From Dactylorhiza incarnata (Eukaryota > Streptophyta > Magnoliopsida > Asparagales > Orchidaceae), in the NCBI GenBank assembly GCA_033032865.1, contig JAWHQI010000099.1, forward strand, positions 2,489,001-2,553,000: a stretch of 64,000 nt of DNA, written 5' to 3'. The notes beneath the pieces were generated by a model. It was given only the letters and a program-made list of their open reading frames with translations. It made no database searches and had not been told where the DNA came from. Position numbers and translations under genes: made by a program. The stretch's first letter is position 1, and each line of letters begins with the position of its first letter. Positions 10,870 through 21,302 of this stretch are shown here, piece by piece.

Positions 10870-12375
10870 ACGGAGGCGCGCTTGGATCCCAACGATACTC
10901 GTGACTTGGCATCATGGCAGGAAAAGCCATCAGCGCCGCCGAAAGATCAATCACTGGGGGGCAAGGTGACCTAGTATCCTCCCGTCGGAAGAGGCTACGC
11001 AACCTGGTCTAATTTTCATTCGCCAGCGCCAACGCGGTCCTCTCAATCGAAAATAGGCGGCACAACCTGGATCGGATCTTCATTCTCCAGCGCTAGCGCA
11101 AGCCTCCATCCGCAGCCCCCAGATTGAATTTTCATTCTCCGGCGGTCCCCTCAACCGGAAAAGCCAACACAACCTGGATCGAATTTTCATTCTCCAGTGC
11201 AAGCGCAGATCTTTACTCGCAGCTCTGGATCGAATTTGCATTCTCCAGTAGTCTTTTCTCCCAGATCGAATACTGGCATTCTCTGACCCGTGGCTAGGCC
11301 CCGCAACCAGATCGAATTTACATTCTCTGGCGCTGGATCGAATTTACATTCTCTAGCATGACTGCCCGCCGACGCCCGCCATCGCCAGGGCCTGCCCCAC
11401 TCACGATGGCCACCGGATTGAATACTTACATTCTCCGGCAAAGCCGCGAGCAATCCTCGTGCAAACAAAGCCGCGAGCCAGACTCGTGCAAAAAGCCGCG
11501 AGCCAGACTCGTGCAAAAAGCCGCGAGCCAGACTCGTGCAAACAGCCGCGAGCCAGACTCGTGCAAAAAGCCGCGAGCCAGCCTCGTGCAAAAAACCGCG
11601 AGCCAGCCTCGTGCAAAAAGCCGCAAGCCAGACTCGTGCAAAAAGCCGCGAGACAGACTCGTGCAAAAAGCCGCGAGCCAGACTCGTGCAAAAAGCCGCG
11701 AGCCAGACTCGTGCAAAAAGCCGCGAGCCAGACTCGCGCAAAAAGCCGCGGGCCAGACTCGTGCACCTATTTTATATAAAAGTCGTGAGCCAGAATCGTG
11801 CAAACTAATTTTTTGACTAACATAAAAGCTGCGAGCTCAAGTCCGCGCAAACTCATCTGTAACTTTGAAAATAATCAAACTATGCAGGTGCTAACAACCA
11901 GATTGACAAGATCGTGCAGATGAACAAATACGATGAATACAATAAAAGAGATACAGCCACATCCAGCAAACACGGCTACAAGCAGCTAAAGAAATCACTC
12001 TTCATCAGGACTATGGTCCTCCTCCTCCGGCAGGTCGTCAAATCCGAGGCCACTAACATCATAGCCCCGCTTCCGGGACACCACCCGAAGAGCCTTCGAC
12101 ACTCCCTGTCGAAGGGCAAGCTCTCGCGAGTCCTCCAGCTGAGGCTCCACCTCCTGCGTCCAGATCACGTCTCGGACCTCCTCGGAAATCAAGCAGCGGT
12201 CCTGCAGTAGGTTGCAACGTCGCCATGGCCTGCCCCCTCGCGCTCACAAACGGTTCGAAGCACCTCTTTCCATACCACGTTGCTGACTCCACCACAATTG
12301 CCACAACTATTTCGCACAAAAAGTCCCCGCACCTCTCTCGCCCCGGCTCTGAACTTCGGGAACTTGGGGGGCAAA
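10870..12375 (+). mobile_element. Internal region, copy 1 (PBS lost)
   Basis: From 10888 it matches the post-PBS part of copy 2 (14592 onward). A frame starting MAGKAISAAERSITGGQG (ATG at 10913) stops earlier than in copy 2. It includes the 25-bp array, a segment at about 11900-12240 not shared with copy 2, and a polypurine tract CTTGGGGGGCAAA directly before the LTR at 12376. A minus-strand ORF (11995-12192) with an acidic tail (LPEEEDHSPDEE) lies in the unshared segment; its origin is unknown. Confidence 0.65.
11441..11806 (+). repeat. 25-bp tandem array, about 14 copies
   Basis: Units contain GCCGCGAGCCAGACTCGTGC followed by five As; the first copy differs (GAGCAATCCTCG). They are head to tail without spacers. 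All three forward frames and the reverse frames stay open because the unit lacks stops. Confidence 0.9.
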
Positions 12376-12459
12376 TGATAGGGTTTCCTTGAAGGCGCTA
12401 ACCGCACCCCATTCATGGGTGTGCGGTTATCCAAAGAAACCCCACTAGCCCCGTAACCA

Positions 12460-12775
12460 CCCAACATGTGGGTGCAAATAGTAAAATCATTCAACATGGG
12501 GGTGCAAATAGTAAAATTCTGCATCATGGGGTGCAAATAGTAAAATCCTCCAACATGGGGGTGCAAATAGTAAATTCCCCATCATGGAGTGCAAATAGTA
12601 AAATCCTCCAACATGGGGGTGCAAATAGTAAAATCTCACATCATGGGGTGCAAATAGTAAAACCCCCCATCATGGAGTGCAAATAGTAAAATCCTCCAAC
12701 ATGTGGGTGCAAATAGTAAAATCCCACATCATAGGGGTGCAAATAGTAAAATCCTTCAATACGGTCTGCGTATAG
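12460..12775 (+). repeat. U3 repeat array of about 30 bp, roughly 10 copies
   Basis: GGGGTGCAAATAGTAAAATC alternates with CCTCCAACATG or CATCATG. It lies upstream of the LTR TATA box, where enhancer repeats would be expected. Confidence 0.85.
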
Positions 12776-12982
12776 CAAATAATATGGTTATGGTGTGCGC
12801 ATAACCATATCCGTCATATGAATACATATCACCGCAAAACTATACAAACTGGTGTGTGCGTAGCTATATTCATGATAAGTGTGCGTATAACACATAAATT
12901 GGTTATGGTGTGCGGGTAGCCACATAACCACCATAACTACCCTAACCACCCATTTAATTACGAAAGTGCCACCCTCAAAAAC

Positions 12983-12990
12983 TATAAATA
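12983..12990 (+). promoter_or_regulatory. TATA box of LTR copy 1
   Basis: TATAAATA in CAAAAACTATAAATAGAACC, between the U3 repeats and the transcribed-side arrays. The second LTR has the same site at 16732. Confidence 0.6.
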
Positions 12991-13110
12991 GAACCCCAAG
13001 GCTTCTCTTTTTTGGAGCTTCTTCTTCTCCTCCTCCATCTCTCCCCTCTTTTGAGACTTTCTCTCTCTCCGGTCGGGAAAATCCTCCTACGGATTTTCTC
13101 TCCTCCTTCC

Positions 13111-13293
13111 TTGCGCGCTCACAAGCGCGCCTCCTCCTTGCGCGCTCACAAGCGCGCCTCCTCCTTGCGCGCTCACAAGCGCGCGTCCTCCTTGCGCGCT
13201 CACAAGCATGCGTCCTCCTTGCGCGCTCACAAGCGTGCGTCCTCCTTGCACGCTCCCAAGCGCGCCTCCTCCTTGCGCGCTCACAAGCGCGCC
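13111..13293 (+). repeat. 27-bp tandem array, about 7 copies
   Basis: The unit contains TTGCGCGCTCACAAGCGCGC followed by CTCCTCC, with complementary GCGCGC/GCGCGC arms in each unit. It lies downstream of the LTR TATA box. Confidence 0.9.
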
Positions 13294-14009
13294 TCCATGC
13301 GCTCCGCTCTCAAGACCGCTCCAAGCACGCCTCCGTGCGCTCCGCTCTCAAGACCGCTCCAAGCGCGTCTCCGTGCACTCCGCTTTCAAGACCGCTCTAA
13401 GCGCGCCTCCGTGCGCTCCGCTTTCAAGACCGCTCCAAGCGCGCCTCCGTGCGCTCCGCTTTCAAGACCGCTCCAAGCGCGCCACCGTGCGCTTCGCTCT
13501 CAAGACCACTCCAAGCGCGCCGTCGTGCGCTCCGCTCTCAAGACCGCTCCATGTGCGCCTCCGTGCGCTCCGCTCTCAAGACCGCTCCAAGCGCGCCCCC
13601 GTGCGCTCCGCTCTCAAGATCTCTCCAAGCGCTCCTCCGTGCGCTCCGCTCTCAAGACCGCTCCAAGCGCGCCTCGGTGCGCTCCGCTCTCAAGATCGCT
13701 CCAAGCGCGCCTCCGTGCGCTCCGCTCTCAAGACCGCTCCAAGCGCGCCTCCGTGCGCTCCGCTCTCAAGACCACTCCAAGCGCGCCTCCGTGCGCTCCG
13801 CTCTCAAGACCGCTCCAAGCGTGCCTCCATGCGCTCGGCTCTCAAGATCGCTCCAAGCGCGCCTCCTGGCGCTCCGCTCTCAAGACCGCTCCAAGCGCGC
13901 CTCCGCGCGCTCCGCTCTCAAGACCGCTCCAAGCGCGCCTCCGTGCGCTCCACTCTCAAGACTGCTCCAAGAGCGCCTCTGCGCGCTCCGCTCTCAAGAC
14001 CGTCCAAGC
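13293..14009 (+). repeat. 38-bp tandem array, about 19 copies
   Basis: Units share GCGCGCCTCCGTGCGCTCCG, then CTCTCAAGACCGCTCCAA. With 38 not a multiple of three and no stop in any phase, three overlapping plus-strand ORFs of 216-333 codons arise with the same Arg/Ser/Ala-rich peptide in rotated order. I regard these as non-coding. Confidence 0.9.
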
Positions 14010-14525
14010 ATAACCCCGCGTACTCAGCAACAAGCACTCCGCGCACTCAAGAACAAACGCTCCAGCCTCCAGCAAGAACAGCACTCCAAACTCCTCTAGC
14101 GCAGCAGGAGACAACCGACAGAGACAAAAACGCACAGAGCACATCGATCCAACCTTCAAGCTGTAGTCAAAACCTCTAGAGCGTTTAGAGCGCAGCATTC
14201 CCATCTGCATCAGACAAAAGTCTTAGCTCCAGGAGCGGTGGCTTGTCACCCTCCGAGTATCTCTCTCTCAACAATTGTAACGAGAGGCGGCCTGTCGCCC
14301 TCGATTTCTTTAAAGTAGCTTTGTACAACAACCAACAAATAGTGGAGGTTTCGGCTGGCACAGACCCGACCGCGTGGTTTTTCACCCAGTTGACGGGTTT
14401 TCCACGTTAAAAAAATTGCCTTGTCAGCTTTCCCTTTTTCTGTGACTGATTGCGTGCTCAAACGCTCCCGGGCTAAGGCGGTCCAATCTAGTCCGGTCTA
14501 CCGGAGCCTTGAGTGATCCGCAACA

Positions 14526-14545
14526 GTTTGGCGCCGTCTGTGGGA
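14526..14545 (+). other. Gypsy primer-binding site
   Basis: GTTTGGCGCCGTCTGTGGGA directly follows the LTR end. TGGCGCC plus GTCTGTGGGA is the usual LTR/PBS junction of plant Tat-lineage gypsy elements; I do not assign the tRNA. Confidence 0.75.
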
Positions 14546-16144
14546 AGGAGTTCCCCGCATTCCAAGAAGATCTAAAAGACAGTATCACCAGCCCAACGAT
14601 ACTCGTGACTTAGCATCATGGCAGGAAAAGCCATCAGCGCCGCCGAAAGATCAATCACCGGGGGGCAAGGTGACCTAGTATCCTCCCGCCAGAAGAGGCT
14701 ACGCAACCTGGTCGAATTTTCATTCGCCAGCGCCAACGCGGTCCTCTCAATCGAAAATAGGCGGCACAACCTGGATCGAATCTTCATTCTCCGGCGCTAG
14801 CGCAAGCCTCCATCTGCAGCCCCCAGATTGAATTTTCATTCTCCGGCAAAGCCGCGAGCAATCCTCGTGCAAACAAAGCCGCGATCAATCCTCGTGCAAA
14901 CAAAGCCGCGAGCATTCCTCGTGCAAACAAAGCCGCGAGCCAGACTCGTGCAAAAAACCGCGAGCCAGACTCGTGCAAAAAGTCGCGAGCCAGACTCGTG
15001 CAAAAAGCCGCGAGCCAGACTCGTGCAAAAAGCCGCGAGCCAGACTCGTGCACAAAGCCGCGAGCAATCCTCGTGCAATCAAAGCCGCGAGCCAGACTCG
15101 TGCAAAAAGCCGCGAGCCAGACTCGTGCAAAAAGCCGCGAGCCAGACTCGTGCAAAAAGCCGCGAGCCAGACTCATGCAAAAAGCCGCGAGCCAGACTCG
15201 TGCAAAAAGCCGCGAGCCAGACTCGTGCAAAAAGCCGCGGGCCAGACTCGTGCAAAAAGCCGCGGGCCAGACTCGTGCAAAAAGATGCGGGCCAGACTCG
15301 TGCAAAAAGTCGCGGGCCAGACTCGTGCACCTATTTTATTATAAAGCCGCGGGCCATACTCGTGCACCCATTTTATATAAAAGCCGCGAGCCAGACTCGT
15401 GCAAATTAATTTTTTGACTAACATAAAAGCCGCGAGCTCAAGTCCGCGCAAACTCATCTGTAACTTTGAAAATAATCAAACTATGCAGGTGCTAACAACC
15501 AGATTGACAAGGCTGGAACAGTAAACAAACACTCAAGCAACGCTCAAGGAGCTACCAAAGCTCTGTAAGTAAAGTACCAAGCTGCTGCATAATGCAAATG
15601 TGCAAAGAAACGATAAAGATGGAGCCACGCCTCATCCACATCAACACCAGTCTCCCTCTCACCCTCGAAGAGACCTCCGACATAAAGCTCAGATATATCT
15701 TAGCAATGCGAGAACACCGCCGTACAAGGGAACTTCACTCCCGGACTTGCAGGCATCCCATACCGTCACTTTCAAACATCAACATGCTCCACAACTAATG
15801 AGGAGCGCCACTACATAAACTACCCCTGAGGACAATGCCTCGCTCCCTGAAAGGTCAAGGAGTCGCCCGAGTCTTCACGAGCAAAGGCTCTTAGGTATGA
15901 GCCACATCACACAGGTGCGCTCCCCGCGCGCTCACCACATGTGGGCGCCACTCCTACATCCGCACAGCATGCGAGCGCACCTTCCTCACACCGCTCCGAT
16001 ACAGGAAGTCCTTTCCGAGACTCTTCAAGCACCTCCTTCCATACCACGTTGCTGACTCCACCACAATCGCCACAACTATTTCGCACAAAAAGTCCCCGCA
16101 CCTCTCTCTCCCCGGCTCTGAACTTTGGGGACTTGGGGGGCAAA
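14546..16144 (+). mobile_element. Internal region, copy 2 with gag-start remnants
   Basis: A short ORF (14618-14800) begins MAGKAISAAERSITGGQG, and a second remnant near 15482 reads MQVLTTRLTRLEQ then stop, resembling the start of a Tat gag. The 25-bp array fills 14849-15405. 15510-16020 differs from the corresponding part of copy 1. A polypurine tract (GGGGGGCAAA) ends at 16144. At 1.6 kb without pol, this is a LARD-type internal region. Confidence 0.65.
14849..15405 (+). repeat. 25-bp tandem array, about 22 copies
   Basis: Same unit as at 11441-11806 but more copies. The last copies change GCGAG to GCGGG, which suggests local homogenisation. Confidence 0.9.
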
Positions 16145-18330
16145 TGATAGGGTTTCCTTGAAGGCGCTAACCGCACCCCATTCATGGGTGTGCGGTTATC
16201 CAAAGAAACCCCACTATCCCCGTAACCACCCAACATGTGGGTGCAAATAGTAAAATCCTTCAACATGGGGGTGCAAATAGTAAAATTCTGCATCATGGGG
16301 TGCAAATAGTAAAATCCTCCAACATGGGGGTGCAAATAGTAAATTCCTCCATCATGGAGTGCAAATAGTAAAATCCTCCAACATGGGGGTGCAAATAGTA
16401 AATTCCTCCATCATGGAGTGCAAATAGTAAAATCTCACATCATGAGGTGCAAATAGTAAAATCCTCCATTATGGGGTGCAAATAGTAAAATCCTTCAATA
16501 CGGTCTGCGTATAGCAAATAATATGGTTATGGTGTGCGCATAACCATATCCGTCATATGAATACATATCACTGCAAAACTATACAAACTGGTGTGCGCGT
16601 AGCTATATTCATGATAAGTGTGCGTATAACACATAAAATGGTTATGGTGTGCGGGTAGCCGCATAACCACCATAACTACCCTAACCACCCATTTAATTAC
16701 GAAAGTGCCACCCTCAAAAACTATAAATAGAACCCCAAGGCTTCTCTTTTTTGGGATCTTCTTCTTCTCCTCCTCCATCTCTCCCCTCTTTTAAGACTTT
16801 CTCTCTCTCCGGCCGGGAAAATCCTCCTACGGATTTTCTCTCTCCTCCTTCTTCCTTGCGCGCTCACAAGCGCGCCTCCTCCTGACGCACTCACAAGCGC
16901 GCGTCCTCCTTGCGCGCTCACAAGCGTGCGTCCTCCTTGCGCGCTCACAAGCGCGCGTCCTCCTTCCGCGCTCCCAAGCGCGCCTCCTCCTTGCGCGCTC
17001 ACAAGCGCGCCTCCGTGCGCTCCGCTCTCAAGACCGCTCCAAGCGCCTCCGTGCGCTCCGCTCTCAAGACCGCTCCAAGCGCGCCTCCGTGCGCTCCGCT
17101 TTCAAGACCGCTCCAAGCGCGCCTCCATGTGCTCCGCTTTCAAGACCGCTCCAAGCGCGCCACCGTGCGCTCCGCTCTCAAGACCGCTCCAAGCGCGCCT
17201 CCGTGCGCTCCGCACTCAAGACCGCTCCAAGCGCGCCTCCGTGCGCTCCGCTCTCAAGACCGCTCCAAGCGCGCCTCCGTGCGCTCCGCTGTCAAGACCG
17301 CTCCAAGCGCGCCACCGTGCGCTCCGCTCTCAAGACCGCTCCAAGCGCGCCACCGTGCGCTCTGCTCTCAAGACCGCTCCAAGCGCGCCTCCGTGCGCTC
17401 CGCTCTCAAGACCGCTCCAAGCGCGCCTCCGTGCGCTCTGCTCTCAAGACCGCTCCAAGCGCGCCTCCGTGCGCTCCGCTTTCAAGACCGCTCCAAGCGC
17501 GCCTCCGTGCGCTCCGCTGTCAAGACCGCTCCAAGCGCGCCTCCGTGCGCTCTGCTCTCAAGACCGCTCCAAGCGCGCTTCCGTGCGCTCCGCTCTCAAG
17601 ACCGCTCCAAGCGCGCCTCCGTGCGCTCCGCTTTCAAGACCGCTCCAAGCGCGCCACCGTGCGCTCCGCTCTCAAGACCCCTCCAAGCGCGCCTCCGTGC
17701 GCTCCGCTCTCAAGACCGCTCCAAGCGCGCCTCCGTGCGCTCCGCTCTCAAGACTGCTCCAAGCGCGCCTCTGTGCGCTCCGCTCTGAAGACTGCTCCAA
17801 GCGCGCCTCCGCGCGCTCCGCTTTCAAGACCGTCCAAGCATAGCCCCGCGCACTCAAGAACAAAAGCTCCAGCCTCCAGCAAGAACAGCACTCCAAACTC
17901 CTCTCGCGCAGCAGGAGACAACCGGCAGAGACAAAGATGCACAGAGCACATCGATCAAACCTTCAAGCTGCAGTCAAAACCTCTAGAGCGCTTAGAGCGC
18001 AGCATCCCCCTCTGCATCAGACAAGAGTCTTAGCTCCAGGAGCGGTGGCTTGTCACCCTCCGAGTATCTCTCTCAACAATTGTAACGAGAGGCGGCCTGT
18101 CGCCCTCGAGTTCTTTAAAGTAGCTTTGTACAACAACCAAAAAATAGTGGAGGTTTCGGCCGGCACAGACCCGGTCGCGTGGTTTTTCACCCAGTTGACG
18201 GGTTTTCCACGTTAAAAAAGTTGCCTTGTCAGCTTTCCCTTTTTATGTGACTGTTTGCGTGCTCGAACGCTCCCGGGCTAAGGCGGTCCAATCTAGTCCG
18301 GTCTGCCGGAGCCTTGAGTGATCCGCAACA
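16145..18330 (+). mobile_element. Gypsy LTR, second full copy (2,186 bp)
   Basis: Starts TGATAGGG and ends GATCCGCAACA like the first copy. It contains a shorter U3 array (16230-16500), a TATA box at 16732-16739, the 27-bp array (16855-17010, 6 copies) and the 38-bp array (17011-17843, about 22 copies). It differs from copy 1 at scattered bases and in array copy number. It is followed by GTTT and then the inverted LTR fragment. Confidence 0.8.
17011..17843 (+). repeat. 38-bp tandem array, about 22 copies
   Basis: Same unit as at 13293-14009. Again all three plus-strand frames stay open (longest 16910-17788, 16926-17843 and 17089-18033), which the unit length explains. Confidence 0.9.
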
Positions 18331-18333
18331 GTT

Positions 18334-18587
18334 TTATTTGCACCCCCATGTTGGAGGATTTTACTATTTGCACTCCATGATGGAGGAATTTTCTATTTGC
18401 ACCCCCATGTTGGAGGATTTTACTATTTGCACCCCATGATGCAGAATTTTACTATTTGCACCCCCATGTTGAAGGATTTTACTATTTGCACCCACATGTT
18501 GGGTGGTTACGGGGATAGTGGGGTTTCTTTGGATAACCGCACACCCATGAATGAGGTGCGGTTAGCGCCTTCAAGAAAACCCTATCA
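18334..18587 (-). mobile_element. Inverted U3 fragment of the gypsy LTR
   Basis: Reverse complement of the first roughly 250 bp of the LTR: ATTTGCACCCCCATG repeats, then the GGTGCGGTTAGCGCC block, ending CCCTATCA. AAACT follows immediately. Confidence 0.85.
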
Positions 18588-18592
18588 AAACT

Positions 18593-19916
18593 ATTCAATG
18601 AAATATCTTAATACTCACATCAAGTTCTTAATCTGTCATACACCATGAAGAGGTATCATAATAGATCGACCAAAGATGCAGTCTGTAAATAATAGGATAA
18701 GGTTGAAGAATGTGTTAGAATTACACATAGTTTTAGCTTTGCTAGATATGATTATATAGTGCACACACATGATGAATGTGATATAGTTTGAGGCCATTTT
18801 TTTATTGAAATTTGAAATCCATTTTTGACTGCATAGTCCCAATTCCCACCACAACAGAATGGATCATCCACAACACTTTGTAGGCCTTAACGATGCTTTT
18901 CAAGCGTCGTGAAAGCTTTTGCGGCATTTTAAAAAATGACAACATTGTTATAACAATCGTCGTGGTTAGGGAGTTCAATAGGGGCTGGCTTTGCCAGGCC
19001 AAGACCCTCCGTCAAAAGAAGGGCTTGAATGTCAGACCGACCCCGTGCTTACCCGGGCCTGACCCGACCTATTTTTAAATTTTATATTTAAATTTAAAAT
19101 AAATATTTATAATTTTGGGGCCTAGGACAGCAGCCGCGCGCAGACCGCATGCTTTGCCAAGCAGAGCACGATCCTGGCACGACCCTAAAAGCCATGGATC
19201 CAACACCACTTAGAGCCATGGATGTTGGCCTAGCACGGGGCCCAAGCCAGGTCTGCGCAAAGCCAGTCCACGCCTGGTGTTTGGGCTTAGCCTGGGCCTG
19301 GGCTTGGCCCAGGCCAGGCACCAGACCAGTTTTATAGCCAAAAATGTGGACCTAATTAGCCCCCATAGGACTGGTCGGGCGTGCCCGGGCCTAGGCATAA
19401 CCTGGTCTTTTGTCGGGCAGGACCTTGCCTTTTGGAGGCCACTAGTTGCGGTAGACTATTGTGGCGCTTTAGATAAAGCATTGTGCTTGCTTGTACGCAT
19501 TCACGAAAAGATAAGCACCACGAATATTCATGACATTTTTTTAAAAAACACCAAAAATATTAAATTCCCTGCTCGCGTCGGTAATTTCTTATAGCATGTT
19601 CCTGACACACATCCCGAAGAAGAGACTCCTTGCTACCATTGTAAAACGAGCGATGATATATCACGCTCGCTAAAACAGTTGTGAAGTTAATAAATGTTGC
19701 CGGTAGATTTTCTGAATTGGGTCAGGCCTCGCGTTTTTTGACATTTCTGGGTTTGTACGTATTAACTATGTTGTCAGCTTTAATATACTAGGTGACGATT
19801 CAATTGACTCTCAAGCTAATATGAATATAATCTACCAAATTCGATAAACGTTAAACGATACACAATTGTAATACTGTTAATTGCTTCTATGCCACAACCC
19901 TTAACAACAACACAAC
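18593..19916. other. Non-coding; includes a GGCC-rich element remnant
   Basis: 18970-19440 is rich in GGGCC/GGCCC words (GCTTGGCCCAGGCC, CCCGGGCCTGACCCGACC), in the style of hAT-Ac subterminal repeats, with no clear ends. The flanking parts are AT-rich without coding. Confidence 0.3.
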
Positions 19917-21240
19917 TGTTGTGGGTCCCTCGATGCTCTGGTAGACCAGTCGAATTGAACCACCTTAACTCGGGAGAGAACCGAGCGCGCAAACAGTCAA
20001 TGAAAGAATTTAGTAAGTGACATGAGGACTTTTAACATGAAAAACCAGGAAATGGTGAAAAACTACGAGGCCAGAGCTGTGCCGGCCAAATTCCACTATC
20101 CACTAGTGCTTTACAATTAGAAACTAAGAACTCTAGCGCGACATGCCGCAACTCGTTACAATGGTAGGGGAGAGAGAAAACTCCGAGGGTGACAGACCTC
20201 TCGGAGAGCTAAGTACTTCTTCTGGGAACGGAAGTGAGATTACCGAGTCGACTTTCGGGATCTGGAGGATTCTCAAATCGCTTAGCAAGACTGTCTTCCG
20301 GAACGAAGGAAGTCGTCGAGGACTCGAAGGGGATCTTCGAAGCATCGAAGAAGATATTCGAAGGTCGAAGGTGGTCTTCAAGCGCCGAAGGTGGTCTTCA
20401 AGAGCCGAAGGAGAACTCAGAGGAAATCTTCAACGGAGCTCTCTCAGGACTTGAAGGCAAGGTGTCTTGAAATGAAGACCCTGAGCTCCTTTTATAGCCT
20501 CGGGCAGGGGTAGCCTGGTAATTTCGCCGTTATAACCACCGCAACCACCTGACGGGCGAATCTTGTTTGCCGATTTGGAGCACACGAATCACCATTTTTC
20601 GTAAATGGTCGTCTCTCCCTTCGGGCAGGTCGGGAGGTTCGGGTAGCTTCGTTGACGGCGATGATGGCAACAAACAAGACCTAAAATCTGAGAAATTAAG
20701 AAAAGTTAACTGCCGCGCGCGTCGGGAACGTGAATGTGTTCTGAGCGCGCAATGAACGCGGAAGCGTTCCAAGTGCGCAACGAACACGAGAGTGTTCTGA
20801 GTGCGCAACGAATAAGAGAATGTTCTGAGTGCGCAACGAACACGAGAGCATTCTGAGTGAACGGAGAATCAAGGGAACATACGAGCGTCGGGGGGGGGGG
20901 GGGGGGGGGGGGCACCCCATCAGGGGGGGGTGCAACTTTGCCGCACCCCAACATGGGGGGGGGGGGGGTACGATTTGGCCGCACCCCACCATGAGGGGGG
21001 GGGGGGAGGGTGCGGTTTGGCTGCACCCCCCATCATGGGGGGCGTGGTTCGACCGCACCCCACCATGGGGGGGGGGGGGGGGGGGGCGGTTAGGCCTCAC
21101 CCCACCAAGGAGGTGTGTGGCTTGGCCGCTCTCCACCATGGGTGATGGGGCCGCACCCCTTAAGGGGTGCGGGCTATCCGCACCCCACTAGTGGGGTGCG
21201 AGCTAACCGCACCCCAGCAGTGGGGTGCGGGCCTGACTGC
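19917..21240 (-). mobile_element. Diverged gypsy LTR related to the 10.8-18.6 kb family (minus sense)
   Basis: Starts TGTTGTGGGTCCCTCGATGC. At 20040-20105 it matches the reverse complement of the family's U5 (AAACCAGG...GGTGAAAAAC, then GTGCCGGCC). A minus-strand TATA box (CTATAAAA) is at 20490-20497. U3 counterparts with CCGCACCCCA words and G-runs occupy 20880-21240. The far end is not clear, so it may be a truncated solo LTR. Confidence 0.55.
20889..21110. repeat. CCGCACCCCA plus poly-G repeats
   Basis: CGCACCCCAMCATG is followed by G-runs of about 7 to 20 bases, repeated roughly five times. This is strand-asymmetric and capable of G-quadruplexes, in the position of the U3 repeats of the related LTRs. 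Confidence 0.8.
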
Positions 21241-21302
21241 GTCTGGCGCTGACGAAGCACGAATCGCGCGGGAGCGGATTCCTCCACCCCAATGATCATG
21301 GG

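Larger units (their letters stand above)
12376..14525 (+). mobile_element. Gypsy LTR, first full copy (2,150 bp)
   Basis: It begins TGATAGGGTTTCC after the polypurine tract and ends GATCCGCAACA immediately before a primer-binding site. U3 holds a roughly 30-bp repeat array, a TATA box lies at 12983, and two GC-rich tandem arrays follow downstream of the TATA box. The 3' portion (GGCCTGTCGCCCTCG to the GTTTTCCACGTTAA region) looks like R/U5. It is very similar to the copy at 16145-18330. Confidence 0.8.
10771..18587. mobile_element. Composite non-autonomous gypsy (Tat-like LARD) insertion with AAACT target duplication
   Basis: The outer ends are pieces of one LTR in inverted (minus) orientation: its terminal 99 bp at 10771-10869 (begins TGTTGCGGATC) and its first roughly 250 bp at 18334-18587 (ends CCCTATCA). 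Perfect 5-bp duplications AAACT flank them (10766-10770 and 18588-18592). The interior is plus-oriented: internal region, LTR, PBS plus internal region, LTR. No protease, RT or integrase is present, so it depended on a helper. The tandem arrangement with inverted ends is not a normal LTR element. Confidence 0.75.

Noticed and set aside
11187..11816. Long repetitive ORFs on both strands over the 25-bp array (also 14784-15457)
   Set aside because: Open in several frames on both strands because of repeat composition; not coding.
13012..14179. Three overlapping plus-strand ORFs of 216-333 codons (and three more at 16910-18033)
   Set aside because: They arise because the 38-bp unit has no stop in any phase; the same peptide appears in all three frames, and the region is LTR sequence. 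No start context or family similarity supports translation.
14849..15405. CRISPR-like array of short repeats
   Set aside because: Units are directly head to tail without unique spacers, in a plant retroelement; it is a tandem repeat.
18970..19440. CpG-island-like gene start
   Set aside because: The GC content comes from GGGCC/GGCCC repeats typical of a hAT-Ac remnant; no exon or splice signals.
20696..21191. Pro/Gly-rich ORFs over the poly-G repeats
   Set aside because: Low-complexity translation of G-runs and CCGCACCCC words.
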